NCBI GenBank assembly: GCA_002633005.1
Contig: NMRA01000001.1
Coordinates: 1,025,755 to 1,089,754 of the forward strand
Length of the DNA: 64,000 nucleotides
Source of the DNA: Phoronis australis
Taxonomy: Eukaryota; Phoronida; Phoronidae
Direction: 5' to 3'
The position numbers were made by a program, and so were the translations under genes. Below are positions 37,185 to 48,835 of the stretch, piece by piece (within the stretch, counting starts at the first letter, position 1; the number at the start of each line of letters is the position of its first letter). The notes below the pieces were generated by a model. It worked only from the letters and a program-made list of their open reading frames with translations. It ran no database searches and was not told where the DNA came from.

Positions 37185-37545
37185 AAGACAGGTTTAATTT
37201 TAGGAGCTATCACTGCGTCATTGGCGCCAACTTTAGTCACATGGGTTCTAGCGTATTGCAAAAACGTTCGGAAGATGTTCACTCCATGTAGTCAGGACTG
37301 CCCGGTTCCTGCGCTTCTTTCTTTCAACCGAGTCGTACGTTTAACTCTTCCTGAGGTAGCAGACAAAATCAGCTACATTTAAATGCCACCCCACCCGAAG
37401 AATGAAATCGAAAAAGGTCAGGCACTCTAGTAATGTGACCCGCATGCAGGTCCTAAAAATGGCCCCAGATTTGAGGCCATGTCGGTCTATCTACTCGAGC
37501 ACTGAGAGTAAAAATGGCACGCATGAAAACCTGCCTCCGAGTCCT

Positions 37546-37691
37546 CAGTAACGCTAGGTTCTCGCTAAAAAGCAAGACTTCGCGAGATTGCGTGAGATAT
37601 TGCCGTGTATTTTAAAGGAAAACACGTGACCATTGGTTAGATTTTAGCTAGGTACTAATGTAGGTCCTAGCGTTACTGAACGCACGCCTGG
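37546..37691. repeat. CGCG-containing repeat with visible inverted ends
   Basis: The left end CAGTAACGCTAGG and the right part CCTAGCGTTACTG are exact inverted repeats. The right end continues AACGCACGCCTGG. The middle ACTTCGCGAGATTGCGTGAG and TATTGCCGTGTATTTTAAAG matches 4789-4912 inverted. Confidence 0.7.
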
Positions 37692-37719
37692 ATTGACGTT
37701 TCCATGAATAATTTCAGCC

Positions 37720-37929
37720 TTCTGCGATGTACTGGGGCGACAATCAAGCATATAGTCTGGGAACCGACTTGCATCTCATTTTACCGGGCAGTGCGGGTGT
37801 GCTTCAATACAACTATGCAACTAAGCAATTGGTTATGCTATTTCGCCTGCAACGAACCAATCTATTCAGTACTGGCTGTCCTTGGAATTATAGTGTATCC
37901 CATTGTCTTCGCTACAATGCTTCCCGGCA
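37720..37929 (+). CDS. Possible internal exon, unrecognised
   Basis: An open stretch is bounded by an acceptor-like ATAATTTCAG and a donor-like CGGCAG|GTGTTC at 37929/37930. One frame reads through as DNQAYSLGTDLHLILPGSAG and then VLQYNYATKQLVMLF. A second frame is also open, which weakens the case. It would lie downstream of the divergent frame at 36707. No family recognised. Confidence 0.2.
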
Positions 37930-38414
37930 GGTGTTCAGTCATAAGTTCTGCTGTGTTGCATTAAGAAATGCTACTTTCTGACTAACTTCCACTAATATCA
38001 ACAGAGTGTCATCTTTATCTGCTCAACAAATGAGTGTCAGTTCTTTTCCTGTGGCCTCTGCGTGCGTACAGATATAGGGCCTTCTAAGGTGTACAGTTAG
38101 GCAAGGTGGCGAAAGCCCGTCATGCAATGGATGAAAAAAACCGCAGCTTTTGTTCCGCTATTTTATGTCAAAATTGAGAAAGAAAGTGAAAATGGACAAG
38201 GTTTCTTTAGGTTTTCAGCGGATCGAGAAATGTTTTGTTTTTTACCTTTTAATTTGTATCTCTCGCTTTAAACCCAAAGTGTTGTAACCAATCAATGTCT
38301 TCCACTGATTACATCACGTGGCGGGAAACCAAAAAAATCACTAATGTTTCGTTGAAAATCAAAATTCCTCAATCATTTCCCAAAATAACTATTTCTTAAG
38401 TTAGATATTATGCT

Positions 38415-38685
38415 ATAAATTTATTTTATCACATACTTGTTGAATACGTCGGCTGCAATACGGCCATGTGACATTGTTTTCCGTACTGCACTCCCGGGAA
38501 TACTTTAACAGCGCCCTCTGACATGTTAAGTACAACAGGTAGTCAATGTCGACTCGACGTCGTTGGCCGGCTCGATCATTAAAATTTCCCAAATAGTTCA
38601 AAATAATAAAATTGCATCTGTAAAAATAACACTCAACGTCCAAACAGGTCCAAACATAACATCTGGTACAAAACTCTTAATTATA
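38415..38685 (+). repeat. Dispersed repeat shared with the core of the foldback element
   Basis: Shares with 50050-50309 the blocks ACGGCCATGT, CTCTGACATG, GTCAATGTCGACTCGACGTC and GGAACAAAACT/GGTACAAAACT in the same order and orientation. No coding capacity. Confidence 0.7.
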
Positions 38686-38711
38686 CGACACTTATAATGT
38701 CCCTGAACTTC

Positions 38712-39098
38712 TTATGATGGTCGATTTTGAGATAGCTTTCGACTGTTTGCCATGGAAATTTCTCCACAATACATTAACGTTTTATTAATTTTGGCGAAGA
38801 TATACAAAAGTGGATACGTATTCTCGATCGTACTTCACGGGTCTGTATATTACAAAATGGAATGTCATCAAAGTCCTTTGAGACCTCTAGGGGTTGTAAG
38901 CAAGGACCCAGTGTCTCCGTATTTATTTTTTACTGTGAGTAGAAATAATGGGTTTGATGACTAGACTTAACAGTAATATAAAAGGTATCACAATAAATAA
39001 CACTCATCAATTTAAAATTCTGCAGTAAGCAGACGACTCTGTCATGGTTCTGGATGGGTCAGAATACTCGCTTAAATGTACTTTAAACTTACTTGATC
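38712..39098 (+). pseudogene. L1/Tx1-like reverse transcriptase, 5' part (broken)
   Basis: Translating across small frameshifts gives the RT landmarks in order: VDFEIAFD at 38712, DPVSPYLFF (degraded QGDPLSPYLF) near 38905, NIKGITIN, then *ADDSVMVLDGS where the Tyr of the YADD box is a TAA stop. It stops at LLDQ near 39098. The matching downstream half resumes at 40745, so this is one element split by later insertions. It cannot be active. Confidence 0.75.
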
Positions 39099-40160
39099 AG
39101 AATGCCATTAATGTTCTCTTCCTTGTTGACCCGTCTTATGACCTTAAACTTAATGATGAAATCATTCCTAGAAAACAGTCGCACAGACATCTGGGTATAC
39201 TGTTAGATGAAAAACTCTCATTCACCCCTCACGTTCGGGAGCTCGTACAAAAAACTCAGGAACTAATTAACCCACTTAAGCTTGTCTCTCGTCATCTGAA
39301 TTCTACACATTTAGAAGTTTTGTTCAAATCCTTTATACTTCCACACATCGATTATTGTGATATTATGTATCAGTTTGCCAATACGGGTGCACTCCAACAT
39401 TTGGAGAAGTTACAGTATCACGCTGCCTTACTCATAACCGGAGATTACAGGGGATCCAATAGTGTTAAGGTTTTGAATAGTCTCAAGTGGCCCAAACTGT
39501 CTACTCGACGCAATCTTCACATGACCACATTTACTTTCAAAGTAATAAACAATGTCAACAACGTTTCTGTCAAAAAAAATATTTGATCTTTACACTAGAC
39601 AAGGCCATCGTAGTGATTTGAGTTCCTCCACCCCATTTGCAATTCCTCCGTCGTTCAGTCAGGCATTCAGAAGGTCTACAGTCATGATGTGCATCACCAA
39701 CTGGAATTCTCTTCCAGTCTCTGTTAAGGAAAGCAACTCTTTTACGAGTATAAAAAATAATTTTAGAACTGTTTTTCATAATTTTGATAACTCAACTCCC
39801 TTGACTCAATTCTCCCTTCCCCGCGATAACGAAATAGCAATGTACAGATCAAGATGTGGTCTTTTCCTCAACTCTGACAAGTTCAGGCACAACTTTAGTA
39901 ATGTCTCTCCAAACTGTAAATGTGGTGACAGTCAATCTTATCCTCATATTTTCTTCATATGTCCCCTCATCGAATACCTGAGAGACACTTTTTCGTGCAC
40001 TCAATGAAAACCAATCAATTGTTAACGCTCTCAATTCTTGTAATAATATCCCTACTAGAGATACATTATCATTGAATGGTAGTCCTAACCTTGACCTCGT
40101 TCTCAACGAATTCCTCCTAAGCAACGTTAGTAAATTTTTATGTACCGTTTATCAATATTG
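39099..40160 (+). pseudogene. Jockey/CR1-like reverse transcriptase C-terminal fragment inserted in the L1-like element
   Basis: One frame runs from 39099 to 39586 (LKLNDEIIP, HRHLGILLDEKLSF, LPHIDYCDIMY) and continues after a frameshift to 40007 (TNWNSLPVSVKES, then the Cys/His end CKCGDSQSYPHIFFICPL). This is the thumb and C-terminal part of a Jockey-superfamily RT. It lacks its own 5' portion, which is the usual 5' truncation of these elements. An AT-rich tail without coding follows to about 40480. Confidence 0.75.
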
Positions 40161-40481
40161 TTGCATCTGATTTCCATACATGAATTTGTACATAATTTTG
40201 TTTTTATATATTTGTAATAGCATATCTAAGTATTGGAATACTTATATTAGATGCTACTTAAATGTATATACCTCTATGTATATTAGTTTCGTTTATGAAT
40301 TGTTTACAACCAAGATACAATGCTTCTGGATCTCTGGGTTTGTCATTATTTCTTTGTATGTTCTGTGTATTCTTCAATAGATATATATCACTTTAAAAGA
40401 ATGCCAACTTCTCAGCTCTTAAATCAAATATGGAAAAAAAATTGCGTAGACCTATGGATTAGTTCCAATAAACACTGTGGG

Positions 40482-40743
40482 ACCACCCGCGCACCCCGCG
40501 CACCTAGCCTAAAATATAGGGGGGGGGCTCGAATTTTTGACAATGTGGCCCTTTTATTAACAAATAACGGAGGACTAAAAATAAAGAACGGGGTACCACG
40601 TTCAGAGCTATGAATTGTGCATTCTCGCCTTTTTAGTGGACTTTCGTCTGATTTTCTCAGGCTTTTTGTTTCTCTGAGGCGGACCTTTTTGTCCACTTCG
40701 CCAAATGGGGGAAGTCCCCGAGCCCCCCCGCTGGGTGCGCACA
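40482..40743. mobile_element. Small inverted-repeat element between retrotransposon parts
   Basis: The left end CCGCGCACCCCGCGCACC and the right end CCCCCCGCTGGGTGCGCAC are imperfect inverted repeats around GCGCACC. The body holds a G8 run and a GCGGACC/GTCCAC stretch but no conserved frame. The exact ends and target duplication are not resolved. Confidence 0.45.
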
Positions 40744-40744
40744 T

Positions 40745-42174
40745 TTGTTCTCAAAGAAACCGTATTGGGAATTACATATAGCTTAGACTTGGAAAACATT
40801 CCAAATTTAAACTACGATGAAAACAGGAAGGAAATAAATAAAACATTGCATGTCTGGTCTAGACGTAGTCTTACGACACTTGGGAGAATTATAGTGGTTA
40901 AAAACTATTGTATTACCAAAATTAACCCTTTGTTTATCACACTCCCGTCTCCTTCCCAAGCGTTTATAAAAAAAATTAGACCAAACGTTTTTTAAATTTA
41001 ATTGGAGACAGAAAAATGATAGAATAGCTAAAAATCTTATGACCCAGTATTATGACAGTGGAGTATATAGAATGGTCCACTTTTCACTTGGCTTCTTACA
41101 TAAACTTACGTGGCTCCGTAGATTAGTAAATGCAAAACAAACTTGTGGATATGTTTGGACTGGAGCATTTTGGGGAAAAGTTAGACTTCTATAGTGTTTT
41201 AGAGATGACTATTGTAATGTGATCCCAAATTAAAAACTAGTTCTGGATGGAATTTTTCCATAGTAAAAGAATTTGTGTCATTGACCCAGGGGACTTTGGC
41301 GAACTTAGAGAATCTCATTTATCAACCGCTCTGGTACAAATCCTCAATCAGAACTGACAAAAAGTCAATATTTTATAAGTCGTGGAACGATAGAGGAGTA
41401 AGATTTGTATATGATATAATGATAATGATGGGATTTTTATAGATTATGACACTTTTTGTAAAACATTTTTATTTAAACCTATGATAACAACTTTTATGGG
41501 CTTAGGAAAGCAATATACTGTCAGCCTGGGTCGGTGATAGAAATTCAAATACTAGAGTTGTTCTACGTCTACCACATTATCCGGAAGCGCTAAGTCAGAT
41601 AACAAAAGGTAAGAAAGAGTGTAGATCAATGTATGATATGTTTATTCGTAATATGAAGATAGAACCGATCTCACGGGATAAAATGGATTTCTGAGACAAG
41701 TATTGAATTAAATCTGTGTTGGAAAACAGTGTACTTAAATGTTTTTAATTTTTCTTTAGATGTTAAATTGGGATGGTTCCAATATAGACTAGCTCATAGA
41801 ATATTATGTACCAATTCATATCTTTAAAAATAGGCGTCTCGGATTTTTCTGCTTGTACATTTTGTAATAAAGCCCCAGAAACTTTGATGCACTTCTTTGT
41901 ATATTGTAACTACACCAGAACCTTCTGGGAAGATATTTTCAGTGATAGCGATGAAACAATAATGAACGCTAATGTTCTTTTTGGAATAAACAGCACGTAT
42001 TCATCTACAAAGTTACTTTTGATTCTAGCCAAATGTCACATATACTGTCAAAGATTAGGGGGCGCTTTACCATCTGTTAATGCTTTTGTTAACATTTTAA
42101 AACAGTATTATCTTACAGAGAAATATACTTTTCTAAAAATAGACAGTTTAATAGATTTAGAAATAGATGGTTAA
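40745..42174 (+). pseudogene. L1/Tx1-like reverse transcriptase, 3' part (broken)
   Basis: Resumes the L1-like protein: GITYSLDLENIPNLNYDE, WSRRSLTTLGRIIVVKNY and LPSPSQAFIKKI to about 40980. After a frameshift come FFKFNWRQKND and HKLTWLRRL. At the end is the zinc-finger-like CTFCNKAPETLMHFFVYC (about 41858-41911). Several stops and shifts break it. It belongs with the fragment at 38712-39098. Confidence 0.75.
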
Positions 42175-42501
42175 AATTTGCTCACATTATTGTAAATTAA
42201 GCGACCATTGAATGAGTGCGTGCATGTATGTGTTCATCGTGATTTACATTGTAATGTTACTTATTGAATTATTTGACACTTCTGTCTCAGTTTTGTTTCC
42301 TAAATATTCTAATCATCTGCAACTCAGGCACCATTTCCTCGGTAACTACAACGTTAACTATTGTTGCTATGTTATTATTTTCATTAAATGTTACAAGTTA
42401 CCGTTGTTTTCCTCCTTTTTATCTCTTTTCAAGTAATAAATCGTTACATTTGAAACTGTTTCTTTTACTAGAGAAAACTTGTAACATAACGCGCAAGTAC
42501 A

Positions 42502-43185
42502 CACATCTAGGATGTATTCCGCCACGTGAACAGTCTTTGCGAAGTATTTAAAAATCTTCCGAAAAAAATTAACAAAACTTAAAAAACCGAAGCATATGGG
42601 ATAAATACAAAACGTGCCTCGGTTGGCGTTGATGAAGTAATATCCCACGAGCCGTTATTCGGTCTCGGTCGATACGCGGAATAACGGCTCGTGGGATATT
42701 TTTCTCGGTACGTTTTGTGTACATACACGGACTAAAACCTCAAAAAGTGCAAATATCTATTGTAAGAACGCTTTGGAATCGATGTTTCGGTGCATTTTGC
42801 ATACAGTTTCAGTGATGAAATTCGAGCAAGTTTGTGTCACATGNCACATCTAGGATGTGTTCCGCCACGTGAACAGTCTTGGCGAAGTATTTAAAAATCT
42901 TCCGAAAAAATTAACAAAACTTAAAAAACCGAAGCATATGGGATAAATACAAAACGTGCCTCGGTTGGCGTTGATGAAGTAATATCCCACGAGCCGTTAT
43001 TCGGTCTCGGTCGATACGCGGAATAACGGCTCGTGGGATATTTTTCTCGGTACGTTTTGTGTACATACACGGACTAAAACCTCAAAAAGTGCAAATATCT
43101 ATTGTAAGAACGCTTTGGAATCGATGTTTCGGTGCATTTTGCATACAGTTTCAGTGATGAAATTCGAGCAAGTTTGTGTCACATG
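42502..43185 (+). repeat. Hairpin repeat, assembled twice around a single N
   Basis: 42502-42843 and 42845-43185 are nearly identical (one substitution and one base length difference in an A run), separated only by N at 42844. Each unit contains a perfect hairpin, AATATCCCACGAGCCGTTATTC and its complement around a 17-base loop, with outer arms CACAAAACG/CAAAACGTG. The near identity plus the N points to an unresolved overlap or two haplotypes rather than a real tandem. A diverged relative lies at about 51020-51160. Confidence 0.8.
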
Positions 43186-46100
43186 CCCCCCTCCCCTTCA
43201 AACACCGCATCAACTTCCAGATGCGCCTTTGCCTGCACACTAGTTACGCCTGAGGTTTGTCACAGTTTGCCAAATAGTCAAAAAGTATATGAGACATGAT
43301 GATATTATTGCCATTTAAATTTAAATATTTCTTAATTTGCGTTGCTTTTTGTTATTAGAGCAAGGGATAATTTTACAACGGCGTCATACTAAACGTGAGA
43401 ACAGGCACTAACACAAATGTAAAATTAATTCGGAGTAAAACTGCAAATTTGACTTTATTAATGAAGAAACTTCTCGTCTTAGTTTATTTATTTCACCATC
43501 CCAGACATATAACACAGTCCCTTTGCAGTGAAATGCAGCGAGGCAATGGTGATTTTGAAGTTGGCGGGTTTTTGAAATTTTAGATCAAGTGCACATTCAT
43601 ATGTGACGCTGTTTGAGCTATAGAAATAAAAAAGAAGTTGGTGACACCAGGCCGGAGGATATCAAAATAGAATTTAAGGAAACAATTCAACAGTGTCATT
43701 TTGCAAAAGTCAAAATGCTAAAATTCGAGGGAAATAAAAAATCGCTAAAAAATACACTTTTATCGTGTGACTACATCAATCAGTTTTCAGATATATTTCA
43801 GTCTTTAATTTAATTAGGATTGGCTTTTCAGTAACCCATATTAACTCACCATCTTCGCCAGAGGTGACTCTGTTGAGGCGGCTGTAACGGAAAAGGAATG
43901 CCGTAATCGCCACATATTTACAGATAAGTAGTAGGTAAAGACCAATAAAAAACGTAAAAATTTGAAAATAATTCAAGGCTAAGCTAAAATCGTGTCGAAT
44001 TTCCTTACAGCTAACACAGCTGAACTAACGTCCTGTAGGCCTACGCTGAAATAGCTCGTGTGCCGCATGTCAGTGGCTACGTATACCAAATAGTTTGATC
44101 ATGGAGTGAACGTTGAGTGAACTATCCTGGCTAGAGTTTTGTAGAAGCAAATAACTTTCTAAGGAAGCTATTGTGATCACGTGCTTTGCCTGTGTGATGT
44201 CTTACGTGTTTTTGCATTTTCGCCAGATTCTCGCGTCTACGGAACGCTCTCCTGGTAAATCTAGTATTGTAGAGTTTTGACAAATTATACGCGTATCGCT
44301 TTGAAATTCAGGTGTTGTCTATGGAAATATTTCCACTCAACGGAAGGAGACGCAGTCATTTTAATCATGTCTTTTCCGCTTAGTAAATTCTATATGCTGA
44401 TGTCATAGCGTTAAGTCTAACTTCAAAGGAATTTAATATATTAGACGTATTGGGCTAACCAGATAGCCCTAGCAAAGCCTCGCGAAAATGGGAAGGACCG
44501 TCAAGTGATAAGAGAAGTTGGTTTTCCGTGGCATATATTGCGTCACCGCGAGATCCAAGCACAGGCGACAAAAGGGCGATGACGACTTGTTTTGAATATG
44601 GGTCTGACCAGTACACCATTGCGAGCGGGTTTTATTCGCAGCTTGAAGGTGATTCTCGCGGTGACGTATACAAAGGCAAGCCAAATGGCATTGGTGGGCT
44701 CAAAGCGATGCTCTTAAAGGAGAATGCCACCCGATTTAATTAGTCTTTTTTGCCGTCTTAATCGGTCTATATCCACATCGCCTTGCATGCGGTCGAGCTT
44801 ACCTTGCCGAGAGGTATCGCGTTAACCTGTGAAGAAACATAAGTTCGCATTAATATTACATGATGTCAATATCGTTTTTATTTTGGAATATAAGCAAGTG
44901 AACACGTTTCTACATAAACAGACAATGGAAACCAGGCAACCGCGTCATCACAAAACCAGATTCTATCGCAATGGTTACCGCGTCATCGGAGATCAAAACT
45001 AGATTATGTCCCTTTCACTGACTATTGGTTAGAATGTTGTTTTCGCCCGATCATGATTTTTACAGCTGTGGGTCCGTGTATGTGTTAGTGTGCCGTGTGT
45101 GCGCCAATATTAGAAAAGGTTCCCAAGATTTTCTGTATACATACATGCAACTAAGCTTGAGGCGCAGATAGCTAGTCGTTGTAACGACGTGCGCTTCTTT
45201 AGTCTAATTTTAGAACACCTTTTAAGGAGATAAGTAACTGGATCCGAGTATGGCGAATATGATGGCTACAATTTAAATCAAAAATATATTTTTTCTTATG
45301 TTATATATCTAAACGAATTATAATCTGTAACCCAGGTCTTTGCATTTTCTAACAACAATCGAGAAAATTCTGGTTGGGATTCTTGGAAATATCGCGAGAT
45401 CACGCGACTGTTGTTGAGTGCCGTCCGCACACAGACGTACCCTAGAACAAGTTACTCATGGAAAGAGTAGCTTCAGCCTTTCCTTTGTTATCAGATATGT
45501 GCGTGTGTGTGGACAACCATCCACTTAAAAGTGGGATAAGTTGCACTAGTGCAAGTTGCTCTAGGGTAGGCTATGTGTAAATGGGACTTTAAAGAATATA
45601 AGGAAATTTTATTCTCAAATCAAAAATTCTTCCGATACATAAAACAAAAATTCGGCCTAACTTAGATTTTAAGCGTCTTAGTAGCCAAACTATGGTCCAA
45701 GAACAACATCTGGATACGAGTCAACGCCAGCAGCTTTGAAACAGACAAGTCACTTCATTTTTCCTACTTTAGTTCCGGTTGCAGGCGTAACTTCGTATGA
45801 GCGTACGAGTCTATACTACGGTAAGCTCGTACAATGTTTAAAGTATCGTGTACACGAAGGACTACGATAAATGACATCAAGAAGGTTTATTGATTACAAA
45901 TAACAACACCTAAATCTGTCACGGACAAAAATATTCAGACACTAATAAACGAAATGACTGCCTAACAGGACCGGCATATTGATTTCAGGAATTAAACCCC
46001 AGGAATTTCGTAATGGCGCTTCGTCATGCATAATGTTTACCTGGGTGTCACCCTCATTATCAAAAGCAAACGCACTGGATAACAATTTCATGTGTAATAT

Positions 46101-46463
46101 ATATTTCTGATATAAAATAATGATTTCCGTATGTATATATCTCAGTCTCATATAATATTCTTGTAAGTTTCGGACTTTCACAACATAACCAAGCTCTTCA
46201 TAGAACTTCAAAAAAGGATTAGTACGCATACATTGCTGACATTGCGTTTCTCTTTAATGTATTTTCACCTGTTGATAAAATAGAAAAAGTATTATGGACA
46301 ATTCAAAAATTAACAGCCGAGTATCCCTTTGCATCCGTTTCACTGCCAATTTATCTAAGTTCAATATTTGCATTTCTGTATCGGAATTCGGCTTCTTTCC
46401 AACCTCGGCATCCGTTGATATGTTGAAAACCTGTTTGTAAACATTTTGATAAAATAGTTCTCC
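43186..46463. other. No gene seen
   Basis: Contains the CGCG repeat remnant at 44165 and AT-rich DNA. The 71-codon frame at 44528 is not recognised. Confidence 0.5.
44165..44255. repeat. CGCG-containing repeat, partial copy
   Basis: Contains TGATCACGTGCTTTGCCTG, TTTTCGCCAGATTCTCGCG and CTACGGAACGCTCTCCTGG in the family order. Confidence 0.45.
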
Positions 46464-46468
46464 TTAAC

Positions 46469-46600
46469 CTGGGTCGGATCCACGATTTTGAATTGGGGGG
46501 CAGGGCAGACTAATAGCCAGGATTTTGCCCATCAGCCATTCGAAATTTGAATTAGGGGAGGGCCATGGCCTCCTTGCCCCCCCCCCTAAATTCGCCACAG
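46469..46600. mobile_element. 132-base element of the 3075 family
   Basis: Begins CTGGGTCGGATCCACGATTT and ends AATTCGCCACAG. The exact duplication TTAAC is at 46464-46468 and 46601-46605. Confidence 0.82.
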
Positions 46601-46609
46601 TTAACTGAC

Positions 46610-47140
46610 CTGTGATGCGAAAAGAGTATCTTAGTCAACGTGCTTCACATAACAATGAAGGTTTTTTACCTTATGTAGGACTCGCCAAATAACTATTACA
46701 CAACTTTTGAATTTAACTCATTTAAATTATGCACTGTCTGAAACTTGGAAACTTTTAGAATTTTGATTTTTGAGTTCATAACAATTTACCGTCAAATAAG
46801 TTACTTGAATATGCCTTTTTATTAAAATTTAACAAAAACGAAATGTACTTTCATAGCAAAACAAGGACACCAATAATATGACCAAATCTCGTTCGAATTC
46901 ATTATTTTAAAAGATGAAATCTTAAAACTCTATTAAAGGTTTCTAAATTGTCATTTCATTTTCGTTTTATACATTTTTTCTTCATAAAAATTATAAAAAT
47001 ATATTTTGATAGCCCGTCATGCAAACGCGGAACATTTTAAAATCAGTCCCTAACAGCATTTTTTACTACAGTTAGCGAAACAATTATCAGCCATTCTGAA
47101 ATATGATGCTCCGAAGTTATAGCCAAACTAAGATATTTTT
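46610..47140 (-). repeat. Dispersed AT-rich repeat, copy 2, at the receptor gene 3' end
   Basis: Inverted and diverged copy of 17510-18075 (shared blocks listed there). It begins ~75 bases beyond the receptor stop codon, so it forms most of the likely 3' UTR. A G-rich element sits just beyond it too (46469), but with a different target duplication. Confidence 0.65.
46818..46823 (-). terminator. Possible poly(A) signal of the receptor gene
   Basis: AATAAA on the minus strand about 390 bases after the stop codon, the first such signal downstream. It lies inside a copy of a dispersed repeat (46610-47140), so the mRNA end may be transposon-derived. Confidence 0.35.
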
Positions 47141-47212
47141 CTTTGGTCCAATGTGTAAAACCAGAATATAATTCTCACGATGTCTTTGTTCAGATATTTT
47201 TTCGTGTCCGTT

Positions 47213-48835
47213 TTACGACGAATTGTCTGTTTGCGACTGACTTCCTCTTTTATTAGTAACGGAAGAAAATAAACTTGATAATAGGGTGCGATACTCTCCC
47301 ACCACCCTTTTTCTAACAACGAACGCCAACGCTATGAACAAACCCTGTGAAGAATTAAACACGACGAAAATGTACCAGAAGGCGATGTGATTGACTGCAT
47401 TAGCCAGAAATCCAAAGAGCCACGTGATCCCATTTAAAGAGCACAGGCGCAAAATAATGGAGACCACACTCCAAGTTTGCTTGATTTGTGACTTTGTCAT
47501 CTGGTTACGAATCCTTATCAAGCGAATGCCAGTGATGGTTACTGTGAGCAAGTTTATTCCTATAGCAACGCCAATGGGGGCGGCAAAGAAATAGGCAATT
47601 GCTTTCTGTTCTGATATCCAACAGACGTCACTACCGTAGCCAACCAGAAAGGGAGAGGGGTCCATAAGATGCAGGGTGAGACTTGCTCCGACAACTGGAG
47701 CTGGCATTAAGAGCATTGAGACAAAGTGTAAAAGAAATTTGAGTTTTCGCTTTGTGGGTATTGAATGTAGCTTGGTCTGCATAAGCTTGGTGTTAGACAG
47801 CCGTTTTGCTAAAGAAAGCGTAAAAAATGTTGCAGTAACAAAATACAAGAGATAGAAGTAATGCGTGAACACTGAGACAACTACGCATATCATGAAGTGT
47901 GCACGGGCGTACCAGCCAAACTGGAACGATAGCTGTGCAATCAACAGCGCTACGCAGATAGTGATCGTGTAAAGGCATGCCGATGATTTTCTCAGGACTT
48001 TAGAAAATGAGTAAGTAACAATCGTAAATCCCAAGCCTATGATGGAAACAATTGTAAGCATTAAAGACAACATGCCTTCCACCATTGAGCTTCCCGTAGG
48101 CGGTCTCGGTTGCTCATGGAAAATTTCGTTTGAAAGGTTTTGAAGAGTTTCCGTTACTTCAAAATATTCATCCAAACATACTTCGTAGTTATGACCGTTG
48201 GTTGCGTAAACCCATCTTTTGAAAATTGTCCTGTCTTGATTAGAAAAATTGACTGATTTCAGTTTTGTTAGTATTTCCTGTGGCAGATATGTTAAGGTAC
48301 AGTCAATCGAAAGACGTTCCAGTGACTCGCGAGAGCCGTTCTTGATCATGTACGCATCCACTATCCAAGCGTTTATGGGAGCTTGATTTAATACAACTTC
48401 GTTGGTTGCTAAAACATCGTCAAAATTGTGCAAGTAGCGGATGGTTTCCAACGGATTAACATCTTTCATAGTTACAATTGTATTCTCAATCTTCAGCGAC
48501 GGCTCAAGAGAGGGCGCAAACGTGAACTTGGACTGCAGCACATAGTATGGAACGAAAACTTCAAGTTTTGGTTTGAAAGACATCATCCACTTCCAGTAAA
48601 CAGACTCATCCTTTTTTAAATTAACGCCAGGAAAAATAGGGATAGTTTCCGGTGTGAACAAATGTCCAATAAACGAGAGACGATCGCGAAAAATGTCGAA
48701 AGCGTTTGTGGCATTTGTCACAGGTATTGTCACGTCAAGTTTAAAGGACATTCCTTTCACTTTTTTGAAGACTTCTTCACATCTGTTTCCATGTAGATAA
48801 AACAGCGGAGTGCAGTGCATCTTACGACAAGCATT
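47213..48835 (-). CDS. Receptor exon 2: stalk, seven-transmembrane domain and tail
   Basis: 540 codons and a stop, starting NACRKMHCTPLFYLHGNRC right after the acceptor TTTCCACAG. About 250 residues of extracellular stalk with N-glycosylation sites (NAT, NGS, NFS, NLS) precede the seven membrane spans. The cytoplasmic tail is short (~33 residues) and Ser-rich. The whole 7TM domain is in one exon, whereas vertebrate class B receptors have many introns there. Confidence 0.9.
   Translation of the reverse strand, partial: NACRKMHCTPLFYLHGNRCEEVFKKVKGMSFKLDVTIPVTNATNAFDIFRDRLSFIGHLFTPETIPIFPGVNLKKDESVYWKWMMSFKPKLEVFVPYYVLQSKFTFAPSLEPSLKIENTIVTMKDVNPLETIRYLHNFDDVLATNEVVLNQAPINAWIVDAYMIKNGSRESLERLSIDCTLTYLPQEILTKLKSVNFSNQDRTIFKRWVYATNGHNYEVCLDEYFEVTETLQNLSNEIFHEQPRPPTGSSMVEGMLSLMLTIVSIIGLGFTIVTYSFSKVLRKSSACLYTITICVALLIAQLSFQFGWYARAHFMICVVVSVFTHYFYLLYFVTATFFTLSLAKRLSNTKLMQTKLHSIPTKRKLKFLLHFVSMLLMPAPVVGASLTLHLMDPSPFLVGYGSDVCWISEQKAIAYFFAAPIGVAIGINLLTVTITGIRLIRIRNQMTKSQIKQTWSVVSIILRLCSLNGITWLFGFLANAVNHIAFWYIFVVFNSSQGLFIALAFVVRKRVVGEYRTLLSSLFSSVTNKRGSQSQTDNSS

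Noticed and set aside
40424-40744. 106-codon minus frame rich in Arg and Gly
   Set aside because: It is the GC-rich body of a small inverted-repeat element.
42502-43185. CRISPR-like array
   Set aside because: Only two long units with no spacers, in an animal genome, split by an assembly N.
44528-44743. 71-codon plus frame as a gene
   Set aside because: Opposed by an equally long minus frame; no family, promoter or splice signal seen.
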